Positions 62,196 through 64,000 of a DNA stretch of 64,000 nucleotides are shown piece after piece. The notes under the pieces are model-generated. The model did not search any database, was not told where the DNA came from, and worked only from the letters and a program-made list of their open reading frames with translations. The DNA is from Sphingomonas sp. OK281 (GTDB lineage: Bacteria; Pseudomonadota; Alphaproteobacteria; Sphingomonadales; Sphingomonadaceae): assembly GCF_900115295.1 (NCBI RefSeq), contig NZ_FOVZ01000001.1:186001-250000 (forward strand), in the 5' to 3' direction. Every line of letters begins with the position of its first letter. Within the stretch, counting starts at the first letter, position 1. The position numbers were made by a program, and so were the translations under genes.

Positions 62196-64000
62196 TCAGA
62201 AGCGGTAGCGCGCGCCGACCAGGTAGCGGGCCGACCCTTCGGCCTCGTACCAGGTGTTGATCTTGTCGCGGCCATAGCTGCGGACGCCTTCCTCGAGGAT
62301 GTTGATCCCCTCGAAGCTGATCGCCATCCGCGGCGTGATGTCGTAGCTGACGCTGACGTCGACCTGGCCGTAAGGCGCGGTGAAGGCAGGGTTGCGATAC
62401 GAGTCGCGGTTGACCTGGCTCAGATACTTGGCACGCCAGTTATAGCTGAGACGCGCCGAGATCCCGTATTTGTCGTAGATCAGCGTCGCGTTGGCAGTGT
62501 CGGACAACCCGACCAGCGCGAACAGGTCGACGGTCGGATCCGCCGCCACGTCGATGCCGATATTGCCGCGCACCAGGGTATAGCTCGCCGCGACGCCGAG
62601 GCCGGTATCCCCGAGGAAATACTGGCCCGCGATCTCGAAGCCGTAGATCTCCGCGTCCTTGTTGTTGATCGGCGTGTTCACCGAGAAGTTGAATAGCGGA
62701 TCGTTCGCCCCTGCGAGGATGTCGACCGCCGCCAGCGTCTGATCGACGAAGCCCTGGTCGAGCGACCGCGTCGCGGCGTTGTAATGCTGCGCGAACTGCG
62801 CATTCGCCGCGGCGACGTTGCCATTATTCTGCTGCAGCACCGCGGTGTAGGTGAACAGATTGACGTCGGTGATGTCCGCGCGGAACACATCGGTCAGCTG
62901 CGTCTTGGCGGTGCCGGACGGCGTTCCAGCCTGCCCCGATGTCGGATCGCGCAAGCCGAACAGGTTGCGCTGCACCTGCGTGTTGCCGATGAAGTTGTGC
63001 ACCCGCTTGTCGAAGAACCCGACCGAGAAATACACGTCCTTGCGCGGATACCATTCGAGCGAGACGTCGAAATTGTCCGAATTCAGCGGATCCAGATCGG
63101 TGTTGTTCGAATTGCCGGTCGCGAGACCGCCAATCGCGGTCGGCCGCGGCGGAGCAGCGACCCCCGTCGATGCGAACAGATTGCCGTACGCCGGTCGCGC
63201 GATCGTCTTGCTGTACGACAGGCGGCCCTTCAGCTTGTCGGTAAAGTTGAGCGAAAAATCCATCGACGGCAGCAGGTTGTTGTAGCTGCCCTTCGACGAA
63301 ATCGCCTGCCGGTCGGTCGAGTTCAGGATGTTGAAATCGTTATCCGCCTGCCAGACGATCGCAAGCGGCACGGGCTGGAGCGAGGTCGCACTGACCCGCG
63401 TGCTTTCGAAGCGGGCCCCCGCGACGAGATTGGCGGGCATGTTGCCGAACTGGCCGCTCCACGTGACCTGACCATAAACCGCCCAGATCTTCTCGCGGAC
63501 GCGGTTGTCGTTGTTCGCATCGATGTTCAGCTGATGACCGACACCATCGTTCGTGATGCCGATATAGTTGTTGTAGAGCGAATTATAGAGCTTGGTCGCG
63601 TCCTCGGTACGGAACGCGATCTTCGAATTGGCGTCGGGGTTCGCGTCGTTGTGCGTGAACTGGCACGCGGTGCAGAACTGGAACACCTGGCCCGGTGCGA
63701 TCCGCTCGATATCGGGCGGCAGCGAGTTGCCCCAATCGCCGAGGACCTGGCGCGTGTTGTACTGCGTCTGGCGGGTGTTCGTCTCACGGTAGTTACCACC
63801 GAAATCGACCCGGCTGCCGCCGCCGAAATCATAGCCGCCGTCGAGGCGGAGTTCCTTGATCCGCTGCGACTGCGTGGAGGCGAACTGACGCTGGACCGCG
63901 CTCGACAGATCGCCGATGTCGATCACGCCGTTGCCATTGCCCTTGACGAACGTCTGGCCGCCAGGCGTCGTGCTGGTCGTGCGGTCGTTGATGACGAGGG
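62196..64000 (-). CDS. TonB-dependent receptor, C-terminal part
   Basis: About 600 residues are visible; the start and plug lie beyond the window edge. The sequence is beta-barrel type: alternating residues, aromatic turns and many NNVR/DRQAISSKGSYNN-like loops. The barrel ends in YLVGARYRF with C-terminal Phe, the Bam signal. Receptors of this group import siderophores, carbohydrates or peptides. It heads an apparent operon with SapC, cupin_8 and the halogenase. There is a CTACQF loop with two cysteines near 63660. Confidence 0.93.
   Translation of the reverse strand, partial: LVINDRTTSTTPGGQTFVKGNGNGVIDIGDLSSAVQRQFASTQSQRIKELRLDGGYDFGGGSRVDFGGNYRETNTRQTQYNTRQVLGDWGNSLPPDIERIAPGQVFQFCTACQFTHNDANPDANSKIAFRTEDATKLYNSLYNNYIGITNDGVGHQLNIDANNDNRVREKIWAVYGQVTWSGQFGNMPANLVAGARFESTRVSATSLQPVPLAIVWQADNDFNILNSTDRQAISSKGSYNNLLPSMDFSLNFTDKLKGRLSYSKTIARPAYGNLFASTGVAAPPRPTAIGGLATGNSNNTDLDPLNSDNFDVSLEWYPRKDVYFSVGFFDKRVHNFIGNTQVQRNLFGLRDPTSGQAGTPSGTAKTQLTDVFRADITDVNLFTYTAVLQQNNGNVAAANAQFAQHYNAATRSLDQGFVDQTLAAVDILAGANDPLFNFSVNTPINNKDAEIYGFEIAGQYFLGDTGLGVAASYTLVRGNIGIDVAADPTVDLFALVGLSDTANATLIYDKYGISARLSYNWRAKYLSQVNRDSYRNPAFTAPYGQVDVSVSYDITPRMAISFEGINILEEGVRSYGRDKINTWYEAEGSARYLVGARYRF

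Overview
The window is a 64 kb, high-GC chromosomal segment from an alphaproteobacterium, most likely Sphingomonas or a close sphingomonad. I infer this from ribosomal-protein and secY gene content, the trpF-trpB-trpA-accD-folC order, a TonB receptor/SapC/cupin/tryptophan-halogenase locus, and several families of short G+C-rich palindromic repeats between genes. No taxonomic search was possible.

Layout. 0-1.4 kb: end of a Tad/Flp-type pilus operon (vWA protein tail plus two TadE-like proteins). 1.4-4.4 kb: a secreted amidohydrolase and a large proline/alanine-rich membrane protein. 4.9-8.4 kb (minus): rplK-rplA, then a two-gene PIN-domain module, then rplJ-rplL. rpoBC does not follow. 8.6-14.6 kb: an EAL-domain protein, a three-gene exported set with an M48 metalloprotease, and a two-HTH protein whose coding sequence contains a repeat. 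14.7-17.5 kb: arsRCBH arsenic resistance operon. 17.7-19.0 kb (minus): tRNA-Trp, secE, nusG. 19.2-20.2 kb: an exported alpha/beta hydrolase.

20.6-39.4 kb (plus): rpsL-rpsG-fusA-tuf, then after a 1.4 kb interruption (secreted hypothetical protein, DUF559 nuclease-like protein) rpsJ-rplC-rplD-rplW-rplB-rpsS-rplV-rpsC-rplP-rpmC-rpsQ, rplN-rplX-rplE-rpsN-rpsH-rplF-rplR-rpsE-rpmD-rplO, secY and adk. Palindromic repeats or terminator-like hairpins sit inside this series at rpsQ/rplN, rplE/rpsN, rpmD/rplO and rplO/secY. rpsM, rpsK, rpoA and rplQ, the usual followers, are not in the window.

39.7-47.9 kb: an OmpR-type response regulator with its histidine kinase, an MHS-type MFS transporter, rsmD and an RluB-like pseudouridine synthase (minus), a single-domain response regulator, an AmpG-like permease and a DUF6628-like protein. 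47.9-54.4 kb (minus): lapA-like, pyrF, trpF, trpB, trpA, accD, folC. 54.5-58.8 kb: a patatin-like lipase with a cytosolic EEP-fold hydrolase, and a divergent secreted EEP hydrolase. 58.8-64 kb (minus): TonB-dependent receptor (cut by the window edge), SapC-like, JmjC/cupin_8 and flavin-dependent tryptophan-halogenase-like genes; this looks like an uptake-and-modification operon of unknown substrate.

Most novel-looking items: the PIN module lodged between rplA and rplJ, the TonB/SapC/cupin/halogenase locus, a repeat that makes exactly twelve in-frame codons of an HTH protein, repeats and hairpins inside ribosomal operons, an Arg/Gly-rich tail on ribosomal protein S5, and a possibly leaderless arsR transcript.
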